From Protea cynaroides (taxonomy: Eukaryota; Streptophyta; Magnoliopsida; Proteales; Proteaceae), in assembly GCA_028583415.1 (NCBI GenBank), contig CM053275.1:84624278-84688277 (forward strand): a DNA stretch of 64,000 nucleotides, in the 5' to 3' direction. Below are positions 45,771 through 57,385 of the stretch, one piece after another (the first letter of the stretch is position 1; the number at the start of each line of letters is the position of its first letter). Below the pieces are notes generated by a model. That model saw only the letters and a list, made by a program, of their open reading frames with translations, was not told where the DNA came from and ran no database searches. The position numbers and the translations under genes were made by a program.

Positions 45771-46617
45771 TCATGGAGCTGGAGGTGCTGGAGGAGGAGG
45801 TGCCTCACGATCTCTATTGTGATCCTCAGCATACACTCTAGTCAACCAGGCTACCTGAGTCTTGGTCGTCTGGAGACTAGCTGTCAACTCGACCATCCGC
45901 TGATCGGACGCACGCTAAGCATCTAGAAGCTCTCCTACTCTCCCATCAGTCGCGCGTTGAGCATCTAGAAGCTCTACTCTCAAATCAATCACGCGCTGAG
46001 CCTCTCTAATCTCACGCAGTAGCCCCATCATATCATCAGATGGTGGGTTTGAAGGACCAGCAGAGTGTGAATGAACCCGAGATGGGACAGCTCCAATAGA
46101 ATGTAGTGGTGATGGAAGAGGTATGACACCTACTTCCATATACATACGATCATCATCCTCAGCATCACCCCCATGGACCCCTACTGCTGCTGTTGTCGCC
46201 TCAGCGTCTGCTATCTCTACCCGGGTACGAGGACGCACCAGAGCGTTCCTCTCATCATCTCATCACTGACCTAGGCATCTCGCATACCCATCCTGCAAAT
46301 GGCCTCCCAGTCAAGGTCAAAAGAGAAGGTATCCTCATGAATCCTCTCATCCAATAAGTCGACGTGTAGGCGTGAGAGCAGAGTAGTGATCAGACATCCG
46401 TAGGGCAAGTTGCCTATCTGACCAGGCAGCGTAGCATAGATCATTGTCTTGATGATAATATAAGGAAGGCATAGAGGCTGCCTAGTGCAGATGCAGTACA
46501 AGATATACTGGGTCAGCTGAGAAATCCTATCATAATGGCCACTCTGGGGAATCAGGTTATACTGAATGATCTTGTAGTACACCCAAGGCTCTGGCCGTAG
46601 GTTGATCGCCTTCATCT
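45771..46617 (-). pseudogene. Antisense gene fragment occupying the gag position
   Basis: On the minus strand an open frame from the junction at about 46617 reads WVYYKIIQYNLIPQSG, YILYCICTRQPLCLP and LPYGCLITTLLSRL. This resembles the plant-specific 'putative plant transposon protein' domain found in many retroelement-derived plant genes (the assignment is from memory of the pattern). After a TAG at about 46271 and a change of frame, a low-complexity acidic part follows (AEATTAAVGVHGGDAEDD), then a heptad-like segment (REIREAQRVIDLRVELLDAQ) and a Pro-rich end (APPPPAPPAP) with stop at 45771-45773. Its 3' untranslated-like sequence runs to the primer-binding site. It is antisense to pol and replaces gag and protease. 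Confidence 0.6.
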
Positions 46618-49600
46618 CCTAGCGATCACCTTTAAGAAGCTGACATTTAAAGACAAAAAAGGTGCAGAGTTTAGTTTTGCAGGAACCAAACTTCCCCGTA
46701 AACGAAAACTCATCCTCTCTGCATTAAAGGCTAGAAAATACCTCGAGAAAGGAGGAGTTGGGTATTTAGTTTCTGTGGTTGATCTCACCAAGGAAGCACC
46801 ACGAATGAATAATATTGATGTTGTGCGTGACTTTCTAGATGTATATTCTGAGGAACTACCAGGACTACCACTCGATCGAGCTACATAGTTCGTTATAGAT
46901 CTGATACCCAGAGCCACGCCAGTATCTAAAGCACCCTATCGAATGGCTCCTACTGAACTGAAGGAACTAAAGGTACAGTTACAGGAATTACTGGATAAGG
47001 GTTATATCAGACCTAGCATATCACCATGTGGAGCGCCAATATTGTTTGTAAAGAAGAAGGACAGTAGCGTTCGACTGTGTATAGACTACCAAGAATAGAA
47101 TAAGCTTACAATCAAGAATCAGTACTCGTTGCCTCGGATCGATGACTTGTTCAATCAGTTGCAAGGTGCCAAGGTGTTCTCCAAGAGCGATCTTCGGTCA
47201 GGATACCATCAGTTGAAGATTAAGTACGGTGATATTCCAAAGACAGCATTCAGAACAAGATACGGACATTATGAATTTTTAGTCATGTCTTTTGGATTGA
47301 CTAACGCACCCGCAACTTTTATAGAACTCATGAATCGGGTATTCCATGATATGTTGGACACGTCAGTCATTGTGTTTATTGATGATATATTGGTCTACTC
47401 CAAGGACAAGGAAACTCATGTCATGAATCTAAGAGCCGCTCTGCAGTGACTGAGAAAAGAGAACCTTTATGCCAAATTTACAAAGTGTGAGTTTTGGCTA
47501 AATGAGGTCGCTTTCTTAGGCCATGTTGTGTCTGCTGAAGGAATTAAAGTGGATCCTAGCAAGATTGAAGCCATTTTGAAGTGGGAAGCACCTAAGAGTG
47601 TTGCAGAAATTAGAATTTTCCTCGGTCTAGTTGGGTATTATCAACGATTCGTGGAAGACTATTCCAGAATTATCGTACCTCTCACCAGTTTGACTACGAA
47701 AGGAGAAAAGTTTGTTTGGACCTACAAATGTTAGAAAAAATTCCAAACATTAGAGGCTAGATTGATATCAGCTCCCATCTTGATTATTCCTATTCTAGGA
47801 CAACCATTTACCTTATACACTGATGCGTCTGGATTTGGTTTAGGATGTGTACTTATGCAAGGAAAACACGTAGTTGTGTATGCCTCAAGACAACTGAAGA
47901 CACATGAGAAGAACTATCTCACTCATGACTTGGAATTAGCGGCAGTAGTACATGTTGTCAAAATATGGAGACATTATTTGTATGGAGAGAAATTTCAGAT
48001 TAAATCAGATCATAAGAGTCTAACTTATCTTTTTAATCAGAAGAAGTTGAACATGAGACAAAGAAGATGGCTGGAATTATTGAAGGATTATGATTGTGAT
48101 ATCCAGTATCATCCAGGAAAGGCTAATGTAGTTGTTGATGCACTAAGCAGAAAAGCAATAAAATCTCAAGGAGAGGTTAACACGACTACGGCAATGTGTG
48201 TCACAGGGAAAGTATTCAATCATGGTAATGAGCAGTTCGTGATAGATGCACCGGGTGGATCAATCAACCAAGGGTTTATTCATCGATTTTCAAATATGTT
48301 CACAACATTGAAGATTGTACCTAATATAATTGATGAAATGAAAGCCGCACTTAAGTCAGACCCTTATTTGAAAACAGTGCAAAAAAATATCGAAAAAGGT
48401 AGGACTATCCCTGAGTTCACCTTAGAAGTTGAAAAGGTACTGAAGTACAAAGGAAGAGTATGTGTTCCTGAAACTGAAAACTTGGATATTAGACACAGAC
48501 TAATGAAGGAAGCTCACACCACCGTTTATTCGGTACATCCTGGAAGTACAAAGATGTATCATGATTTGAAGAAATTATATTGGTGGAGAGGAATGAAAGC
48601 AGATGTAGCTAAATTCGTGTCTCAATGCCTAAATTGTCAGAGGGTGAAGGCTGAACAACAAAGACCTACAGGATTGTTGCAGCCACTGCCAGAACCAGCA
48701 TGGAAATGGGACTACATCACTATGGACTTCATCACCGGGTTACCATTGACTCCCCGAGTAGTTGATGCGGTCTGGGTGATTGTAGATCGTCTGACTAAGA
48801 CAGCTCGCTTCATAGCTATACGACCTCAGTATACCCTAGAGAGGTTAGCCAAGCTATATGTGGATAATATTGTCAGATTATATGGTGTACCTGAAAGCAT
48901 TGTGTCCGACAGAGACCCACGCTTTACTTCAAAGTTTTGGAAAGGATTACAGAAGGCTATGGGTACAACATTGAAATTCAGTACTGCATTCCGACCTCAG
49001 ACAGACGGACAGTCGGAGCATACCATTCAGATTTTAGAAGACATGCTTCGAGCCTATGTTATTGATTTCAAGGGATCATGGGATGAGAAACTACCATTGA
49101 TCGAGTTCGCCTATATTAATAGCTATCAGGCTACTATACAGATGTCACCCTATGAAGCACTGTATGGTAGGAAGTGTCGAACTCCTCTATTTTGGAATGA
49201 AGTGGGTGAACGGAGTATCGTTAGACCAGAGTTTATTGAAGAGACTTTTCGTGTAGTCGACATTATTAAGGAAAGTGTTAGAACAGCTCAGAATCGTCAA
49301 AAACAGTATGCAGATACTCGACGTCGAGACCTTGAATTTGTCGTAGTTGACAAGGTATTCTTGAAAGTATCACCTATGTGAGGTTTAAAACGATTTGGAC
49401 AGAAAGGGAAGCTAAGTCTGAGATATGTCGGGCCATATGAGATTCTAGCTAAACGTGAAAAAGTGGCTTATCAGTTAGCACGACCACCATCTATGTCAAG
49501 TGTGCATGATGTATTTCATATCTCATTATTGAAAAAGTACGTCAGAGATCCAACACACGTTTTGACAGTGGATCCACCAGATCTAACTGATGATTTGACA

Positions 49601-49798
49601 TTCGAAGTAGCACCAACTGAAATCATCAGTCGAAAGGTTCAACGTCTAAGCAACCGTGACATTTATTATGTTAAGGTCACCTGGAGGAGCCAAGATATAG
49701 AAGAGATTACATGGGAAGAAGAGAATGTTATGCGGAAGTAATATCCTCACCTTTTCAACTCGGAAGGTATGTGCAAATTTCGAGGACGAAATTACTAA
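46618..49798 (+). pseudogene. Chromovirus pol: RT, RNase H, integrase, chromodomain (inactive)
   Basis: The frame opens mid-protein (FKDKKGAEFSFAGTK), continues through DLTKEAPRMNNIDVV and YRMAPTELKELKVQL, then RT with FSKSDLRSGYHQLKI and catalytic FIDD (47375-47386). RNase H follows (LYTDASGFGLG, ASRQLKTHEKNY). Integrase has HPGSTKMYHDL and CLNCQ of the zinc finger, then Asp in TMDFITG, Asp in VSDRDPRF and Glu in GQSEHT. The C-terminus VHDVFHISLLKKYV and the chromodomain-like VKVTWRSQDIEEITWEEEN identify a chromovirus. In-frame stops at 46888, 47097, 47447, 47732 and 49379 break it. The protease and gag are absent, the first residues being joined directly to the antisense fragment. Confidence 0.93.
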
Positions 49799-49813
49799 TA
49801 AGAGGGGGGGAGT
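49799..49813 (+). promoter_or_regulatory. Polypurine tract of the chromovirus
   Basis: A purine run with AGAGGGGGGGAG directly before the right LTR, the normal site for plus-strand priming. Confidence 0.85.
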
Positions 49814-51431
49814 TGTAAGACCCATATCGAACTAATCGGTCTTACCACCTTGTACAAGGTCTACCTATCATGGTTGAGCCAAGTGGACCAAGTGCGTGAA
49901 GAAACCACAAAATCAGGTATGAAATTTAACTCAAAAACAGTAAAAAATGAGTATGTGGTCGCATGCCTAAACAGGTATGTCCGACCCCACCACAAAAGAG
50001 TCCAACCCATGACTTTTTGGTCGTAAGGTCGCATGTCTTAAAAAACATAGGGTCGACGCATTCTGCGACCCTACATCCGATCCTACAGAACCCAGTCAGA
50101 AACAGAAATTAGGAAACCTTCCTAATCCGAAAGGGGTTCTTTCCTAAACTCATTAGGGCATATTTGGAGGGTTTTCCTCTATAAATAGGACATCCCTTAG
50201 CTTCTTTCACTCCTTTAAAACCCTAATTGAAAGTGAGAAAAAGAGAAGAGAAGGAAGAGAAGGAGAATTGAAGAAGAAGGCCAAGGAAGAGAGGAAGTTC
50301 AGAGAAACCTCTAAATCTTAGTAAACCCAAGGAATGAACCTAAATCCCTACCTGAATTGAGAGCCTAGAATAGTTTATGAAGAACATAGGATTAGGAGAA
50401 ACCCAAATCATCCATCTATGGATAAATTCCAAGAGAATCTATGGAGGAAATCATTGTGGACAATGGATAATGTATAAAAATTATAGTTTGAGCCATAGAA
50501 CGATCATAGGAAGGACCATGATGGTAAGCCAAAGGATTCAAACATGAAAGAATGGACTTAAAAGTGGAAGGTCAACCAAAAACACGTGTGGTCGCACGTA
50601 GGGTCGAATGATATCCGACCCCACGAGACCTACATGATTGACCACATTCCCTCGGGAAGTTCCAGGGAGGGTGTGGTCGCACGTAGGGACGAAGTATGCT
50701 CGACCCCACCTGCGACCCTACCCCTGTGGTCGTAAAAAATGAGACCCCAGGTGCTACCCCTACCCTACGACCCTACCCCTGTGGTCGCAGAAACTGAGAC
50801 CCCAGGTACTACCCCACCTGCGACCCTTTAGTTTTTGTTAGTCTAAACATATTGGAATTAATTCTAATTAAAATCTATCGACTTGTTAGGTATTTTCAGT
50901 GATTTAAAAGTGAATTATAAAGCTTGAACGAGGATCTACTAGCAATCAAAGGTGAGGGAACAAGACCTAAACTAATTGGCTAATAATAAACTGTTTTATT
51001 TATTGAGTCCAATGCCATGAATGATTCTATGCTTGTATGCGTGTATTATGCATTTCACATGTCATCCAATATTTTTGTTATTTATGTTCATGCATATTTA
51101 ATTCTGTTTATTTATAACATGATGATGATGATGATGCTAGGAATAGGCATGTGAATGTTTGTGTGTGGTTAGTGTACTTGATGCGAGTGGAGCATCAGGG
51201 GGAGGACATGACACTGTGGTTCATCCTGATCACCAGACTCTAACTCTATCTCTACTCAAGTCTTGTCCACTAACATCGTCGTATCGCCATTACTTTAGCA
51301 GAACTATTATGTCGTAGGGCATCAGGGGAGGGTGGTCTCGGACCGTGTAGTCTCTAACTCTGTCGTGGGGCCTCAGCTCTATCTCTATAGACGTATTGAG
51401 GGATGCTGGGGTGAGGCCTTGGATACACTGT
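49814..51431 (+). repeat. Right LTR of the chromovirus, left portion only
   Basis: Matches 40767-42329 and then 44661-44720 of the left LTR (GAGGCCTTGGATACACTGT at the break). It is interrupted at 51431 by the Tat element, whose expected duplication is ACTGT (51427-51431). The rest of this LTR, with the Cys-motif frame, should resume after the right end of the Tat element. Confidence 0.92.
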
Positions 51432-53680
51432 TGTAAGCACCCCATTTTTGTCATCCCAGCTAAACAAAGTCCTGCTGACGTGTGGACAACAAAAGGAGAA
51501 AGATGATCGAAAGTTTGGATTTTTGACTGTCAATTTGAGGAAGTTTTCAATGGGTCTCTGTGAATTCGAAGAAGTTTTCAATGGGTCCACAGCAAAGTCA
51601 TGGGTTATAATTCTGTATGGATGCATAGGTCATAGAATTATCTTCGAAATGAGACCAGAATTGCTCAATTCTGATATCAAATGAAGAAGATATGACCATT
51701 TTAGTCGGATGATACATATAAGGGAGGTTTCTGAAATTATTATAAATAATAATAATCCCAGGGGCCTTCATGCAAATTATCCTAAGTCGGATTATTTGAA
51801 TTTCAAATCATCATATCTTGATCATCTGACATCGAATTTAGATGATTCCACGACCATTATTCCTCATTCATGATGTTCTACAAAGTGGACGTAAAAAAAT
51901 CCCGGGTAGAAGTCACCAGTGGGTCCCATGCAAGCTTTCATGCAAAATTATCGTTAGAACTTCAAAGCTTCATATCTTTTCCATTCTACATCGGATTCAG
52001 ATGATTCCAAGACCATTATTCTTCATTCATGATGTTCTACAAAGTGGACGTAAAAAATCCCGGGTAAAAGTCACCAGTGGGTCCCATGCAAGCTTTCATG
52101 CAAAATTATCATTAAAACTTTAAAGCTTCATATCTTTTCCGTTCTATGTCAGATTTAGACGATTCCAAGGCCATTGTTCTTCATTTGTGATGTCCTACAA
52201 AGTGGACGTGGAAAATCTCGGGTAAAAGTTTCCGATGGGTCCCATGCAAAATTACATATGGAAATGGTCATTTAATATTCAAAAATTCATATTTTGATCA
52301 TCCCATATCCAAATTAGGTGATTCCAGTCTCATTATGTTCCATTTTTAGTGCTCTACAAAGTGGACGTAAAATATTTTCGGTAGAAGCCTCCGAAGGATC
52401 TCATGCAGAATGGTCAGCCAAATTATCGATAATTGGTCCGCTTAAACTTCAAAAACTCATAAGTTGACCATTTTACTTCCAAATGAGGTGATTCAAGTTC
52501 CTATATTTCTCATTTTTAATATTCTACAAAATGAACACAAAAAATTTGGAATAGAGGCCATAGGAAAATTCCATGCGGGATAACAGCGAAAATGACCCAT
52601 GAAATGACAAGGAGAGAAAATCCAATTAATTCCAATCAATCCAGTCAACTCAGTTCAAGTCAGTTCTGGTCCAACCTAGCTCAACCCATATCAGTTTAAC
52701 TCAGTCAACCTCAGTCAGTCTCAACCCATTTCGAATCAGTTCATCCATGTTCAAAGTATTTATATGTTATATATATTGTATACTACACATATATGTATGT
52801 TATTAAATATATGTGTATATATGTATATAATATATGTTATTATATATAAGAGATAAAACCCAAAAGATTTTGGAGAAGTGTTATTATATATAAGAGATAA
52901 AACCCAAAAGATTTTGGAGAAGAAAAAGGAAAGAGGAGAGAGAGGAGACGTGAAAGAGAAGGGGGATTTAGGGTTGAGATAAAATCCAAAAGATTTTGGA
53001 GAAGAGAAAGAGGAAAAACGTGAGGTTTTCTAAGGGAATCCAAAATATTTTGTTGGAGAAAAAAAAGGGAAAGAAGAAAGAGGAAAAACGTGAGATTTTC
53101 TAAGAGAATCCAAAAGATTTTGTTGGAGAAAAAAAAGGGAAAGAAGAAAAGAAAAAACGTGGGGGTTTTAGGAGGCTCACGATTTTAGGAGAGGATTTTT
53201 TCCAAAAGAGAAAAAAAGGAAAGAAGAAAGAAAAAACGTGGGGGTTTTTAAGAGGCTCACGATTTTAGGAGAGGATTTTTTTCAAAAGAAAAAAAAAAGG
53301 AAAGAAGAAAGAAAAAACGTGGGTGTTTTTAGGAGGCTCACGGTTTTAGGAGAGGATATTCCAAAAGAGAAAAAAAAGGGGAGAGAGGACGTGAAAAGGG
53401 AGAAGATTTAGGGTTTCTAGATTTTTTCCAAATGAGAAAAAAGGGGGGAGATAAAAGAAACGTGGGAGGGAGAAGGAAGGGAGGTTGAGAGGATTTTTCC
53501 AAAAGAGAAAAAAAAAAGGGGGAAAGAGAAAAAAAATGTGAAAGGCTTTTGGGGCTAGGTTTTGGGAGAAAAGTAAGGGAAGAAGAGAGAAAAAAGAGGG
53601 GGAAAGAGAAAAACGTGAAGAAGGGGGAGAGGCTCACGTTTTTTGAGGAAAGAAGGGAAGAAGAGAGAGAAAAGAGGAAG

Positions 53681-53712
<32 letters not shown>

Positions 53713-54984
53713 GTGAAAGAGGGAGTTTGACAGAGTTTGGGCTCTCGGTTTTGGGAGAAAAAAAGGGAGAAAGAAGAAGAAGAAGGGAGGAGCAAGTAGA
53801 ACCTACGAGCATCTAGGTAAGCTGCCTCTACTTCTATTTTTCTTCTATTGTTTGCTTAACTACAAATCTCCATCTCATAAACTACTCTACCTCACCATTA
53901 ACCAATTTCCATCACCAATCTAGCCTACACTTGGCTTTCAATCCCTATACAACCAGCACTCTAACCGATTTCACTCATACTTCAATCATCAGCCTTGTAC
54001 TACCACCTACCCGTAACCCCACTCACTTCCATCTCCTACTGAACCAACCAACACCTCACACCACTTACCTGAACCTAGCCATGTTACAATACCCGAACCT
54101 GTCCATCAAGCCCTAGACCAGTTCCCCCCTTCCAACCATTGGATCAACATTCCTCATCTTACCCTTGATCTTTCCATTAAATATGGGCCATTGATTGAAT
54201 CTATGATCATGATATGCTTGAATAAAAATCTGAATTTTGATTCTTTATCGTGTTGATTTGATGCCCATTCAAAATCTGATCCATTGAATGTGAAATTTGT
54301 TTTGATCATGTGATGAAAATTTATCCATTGATATTGAATTAATATTTGAATGAATGAATTTGACTAATTGATGTGAATTTAATCTGAATCGTTGATCTTT
54401 AAGATCCAATCATGTGAATGGATGATTAATTAATCTGAACCATTGATTTTAGTCTGATGATGATTTAATGATGAATTGATTTGAGCCATTAAAGTCTGAT
54501 TAACTGATGATATATGATCTGAACTGTTGATTTAAGATCTTGAATTACTTTCAATCGTCGATCAAATGTGATTTCGGTCACATTGTGGATAATCAATGCA
54601 TTGAATCTAGACCGTAGATCTAAAAATACGTTTTGATTGATTGACTCACATGCTTTGGTTGTCTATCACACGCCATATCTTGATGCTATAGTTCACATGC
54701 TATATTTGGATGCTTATATGCACACATTGCCACAGTTGGAATAATCACACTGTCATGATTGGAATGATCATACTCACATTCAATGCTTATTGCCATATTT
54801 TGGATGATTAGTGCCATGTTTGGATGCACACTTACCATGTTTGTATTGATTCACATGCTCACTTGCCATTTTTTACTGATTTGTTGCTAAATTTGAATAT
54901 ATTTCCAACACTGCTATATTTGGAATACTACCATTGATATAGTTGGAATATTTTCATTTGCCATATTTGTCTTGGAAAGAGAAA

Positions 54985-55200
54985 AAATAAAAAAATAGCA
55001 ATTAGGGCAAGATACACCCTGAAATAGAAAGAATTGAACAATTAGGGTAGGAAACCCTAAGATGGAAAGAAAATAATAATTAGGGAAAGTGAAACCCTAA
55101 AAATAAAAAAATAGCAATTAGGGCAAAATAAATCCTAGAATAAACAGAATAATTAGGGTATGAAACCCTAAAAAATAAAAATCACAATGAAAAGGGATAG
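54985..55200 (+). repeat. Degraded telo-box-like array in the Tat LTR (about 6 units)
   Basis: AATTAGGGTAGGAAACCCTAA and variants such as TTAGGGTATGAAACCCTAA at about 37-bp spacing. It is the same unit as the 19-copy array at 18337-19052, fewer and more diverged. Confidence 0.85.
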
Positions 55201-55244
55201 GAAACCCTAGAAACCTAAAAATGGAAACAATAAAAATGTTAGGA

Positions 55245-55450
55245 ATTTAGGTCTCATCCCTAGATCCTATTAACAAAAATATAAAGAATTTGGTACACAT
55301 CCCAAATAAAAATGGTAGGAATTTAGGTCTCATCCCTAGATCCTATTAACAAAAATAGAAAGAATTTGGTACACATCCCAAATAAAAATGGTAGGAATTT
55401 AGGTCTCATCCCTAGATCCTATTGACAAAAATGGAAGGAATTTGATACAC
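55245..55450 (+). repeat. 72-bp tandem repeat in the Tat LTR (3 units)
   Basis: Units contain TAGGAATTTAGGTCTCATCC and AATTTGGTACACATCCCAAA and are nearly identical, so the amplification is recent compared with the rest of the LTR. Confidence 0.92.
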
Positions 55451-56202
55451 ATTCTAAATCCGACTCTCACAAAAATTTCAAACTACGTCGTACCTGATTT
55501 CTAGGGCAAACCTTAGAATACGTAGGCAATTTGGGAATCCCAAATACGGTACAAAGCCACCCATCAACCATACATCCAGCATAAACTTCAACTTGAACAA
55601 TAAAGAATCTAATTGAAGCAAATGCATAAATCACTTCCATAATCATTAATCACACAAATCATTTCGAACTACGTTTTTGGACTTGATTTCCAGGATTGGA
55701 ATACGTAGGCAGTTTGAGATGTCTTACACATCTCAGATTCAGTCCAAGACCGAACCATCTTTGGTTCGATTCACTGTATAATATTGTACATTACATTTGC
55801 TTGTTTATTTGCTTTAAAACATGATTGGCTGAACCCTAGGTTAGAATAACTTAGCAACTTGGTTTAGGACATCCTCCATTGAACCCTAGTCATCCAGTTG
55901 ACCACGCACAGTCAAAATTAGAATTTAAGGAAAGTTTAGGAGGCCGATATTGATCGGGCGGTTTGGATGCCTAACACCTTCCCATAACTGTACCCTGAAT
56001 ACTTACCCGATCTCTTGCAGACCAAAGAACTGATACATTGGGTCACGAGTCAATAGAAGTCTTACCTTAGGGTGAGGCTACATTTTTAGAGGTCCTAGAC
56101 CTTAATCTAGGTGGCGACTCCAACAGAACAAATCGATCTTCATCGATACAGGATACACATTTATCCAGAGGAGGATCATCGATTTTCCTTTGTCCTCACA
56201 GT

Positions 56203-56220
56203 GGCGACTCCACTGGGGAG
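56203..56220 (+). promoter_or_regulatory. Primer-binding site of the Tat element
   Basis: TGGCGACTCCACTGGGGA, one base after the LTR end CACA. TGG complements the CCA end of a tRNA. This sequence recurs after LTRs of Tat-lineage elements as I know them; which tRNA it pairs with was not determined. Confidence 0.75.
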
Positions 56221-57385
56221 TGAATATTCAGACTCCTAGGATACTTTCCTTATATTGATTTGCTTGACATTTGATGCTAGATCTAGGGTACTATATTTAT
56301 TGTTTGTATATATTGTTTTGGGGGGAATGGGTTCAGTCACACATTTGTGTGAGTAGCCAAACCGGGTCCTATGTATATGGGGCAACCCGCTAGGCGAAAC
56401 ACACAGCCTTGGCCTGTACTTTGTGTGACCACGATCGGCGAGCAGCCTCTAACGAGCGTTTCTTGGGTCCACCTGGGAATGCGTTATGCTACTCCACGTC
56501 GCTTGGATCCTTGCAACATAGTATATAAAGGGATTGGGGGCCCATTATTCATCGAGCATTCGGTGATAGGTTATCCCATCCTCGTCAAGGTGGCCTTTTC
56601 TGTCCTAATCCAGTTTGAGCCACATGTATGTTATTTTTGGTCCATTTTTTAACCAACATGGTAAAATCCACTCGATCATAATATTTACGTCCGAGACGTC
56701 GAAGTTCTGCCCGTTTTGTCCTTGACTTGTCAACATGTTTGGATCCACACTTGAGTATTCTTGTCTCTCACTTGTTGGGAGCGTGAGGGTTACGTATACC
56801 CGCATACACATTAGTTTGGGCGGTCTGTACACACCCTCCATCGTACAAAGCCCATTGTGTTGACCGTTCAATATTGATACATCAATCTCAAAAAATGATC
56901 GGAAAATCTTCGTCACGGTATAGATACTATGATCAAGTAGAAATTTACCGGTTTGTTCAATCATGAACCGTTTTTTCTAACTATCCCATATGAAAATTAC
57001 AAATAAGTATATCCATTTAATTTCTTTGAATTCAACGGGCTAAGTGGTCGGATCTTGCTGTCTAATGAACCATTTGGGTCATGAGGCCCAAGACCAGTCA
57101 CAAGGTCCATCGAAACAATTAAATTGATTCGGATAATATTTTATTCAATGGATTTCATAAGGGGCTAACATTTGTATTGGTAGAGTCAGCTTGTGTGTGC
57201 ATGTAAAACCTTCAAGTGTCCAGTTATTTTCAAATCCTAATCCATTTGATCTATTCCAACATAGGTGATTATCGAGCCAATCTACAAGCATTGCTACTCT
57301 TTGGATAAGAGATCCTATCACCAATAGGCTATCTAGAGCACCCAACATTAAACCGGTCGGGCTTATTCCCGAAAAACCAATTAAA
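56221..57385 (+). other. Leader of the Tat element between primer-binding site and gag
   Basis: 1.2 kb without a convincing protein. Open frames at 56371-56652 (plus) and 56605-56964 (minus) overlap and show no motif. It includes GTGTGAGTAGCCAAACCGGG and a C/G-richer stretch to 56560, which may hold packaging signals. The assignment as leader comes from position only. Confidence 0.5.

Larger units (their letters stand above)
40767..51431 (+). mobile_element. Ty3/gypsy chromovirus (Tekay/Del-like), chimeric and inactive, right LTR interrupted
   Basis: The left LTR starts TGTAAGACCCGTATCG at 40767 and the right one TGTAAGACCCATATCG at 49814. Order: LTR with a nested solo LTR, primer-binding site, antisense gene fragment (no gag), pol with RT, RNase H, integrase and chromodomain, polypurine tract, right LTR. 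The right LTR is cut at 51431 by the Tat element; its remainder should lie beyond 64000. The base before the left LTR gives TTATG as the expected target duplication, which cannot be checked here. Confidence 0.92.
51432..56201 (+). repeat. Left LTR of the Tat element (4770 bp)
   Basis: TGTAAGCACCCCATTTTTGT ... TTTGTCCTCACA. It matches the solo LTR at 15142-20262 at both ends and in most blocks: 158-bp units (about 51800-52400), TA-rich segment (52750-52850), A-rich ACGTG array (52850-53760, including an A tract of about 34 bases at 53676-53711), CCATTGATNT-rich middle (54150-54650), a short degraded telo-box-like array (54985-55200), and a 72-bp array (55245-55450) not seen in the solo copy. 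Confidence 0.95.

Noticed and set aside
46612..46917. 101-codon minus-strand frame
   Set aside because: It is antisense to a clear stretch of chromovirus pol on the plus strand, so it is a shadow.
56371..56964. Candidate extra ORF upstream of gag in the Tat element (some Tat elements have one)
   Set aside because: The two frames overlap on opposite strands, are short and show no recognised motif; treated as leader.
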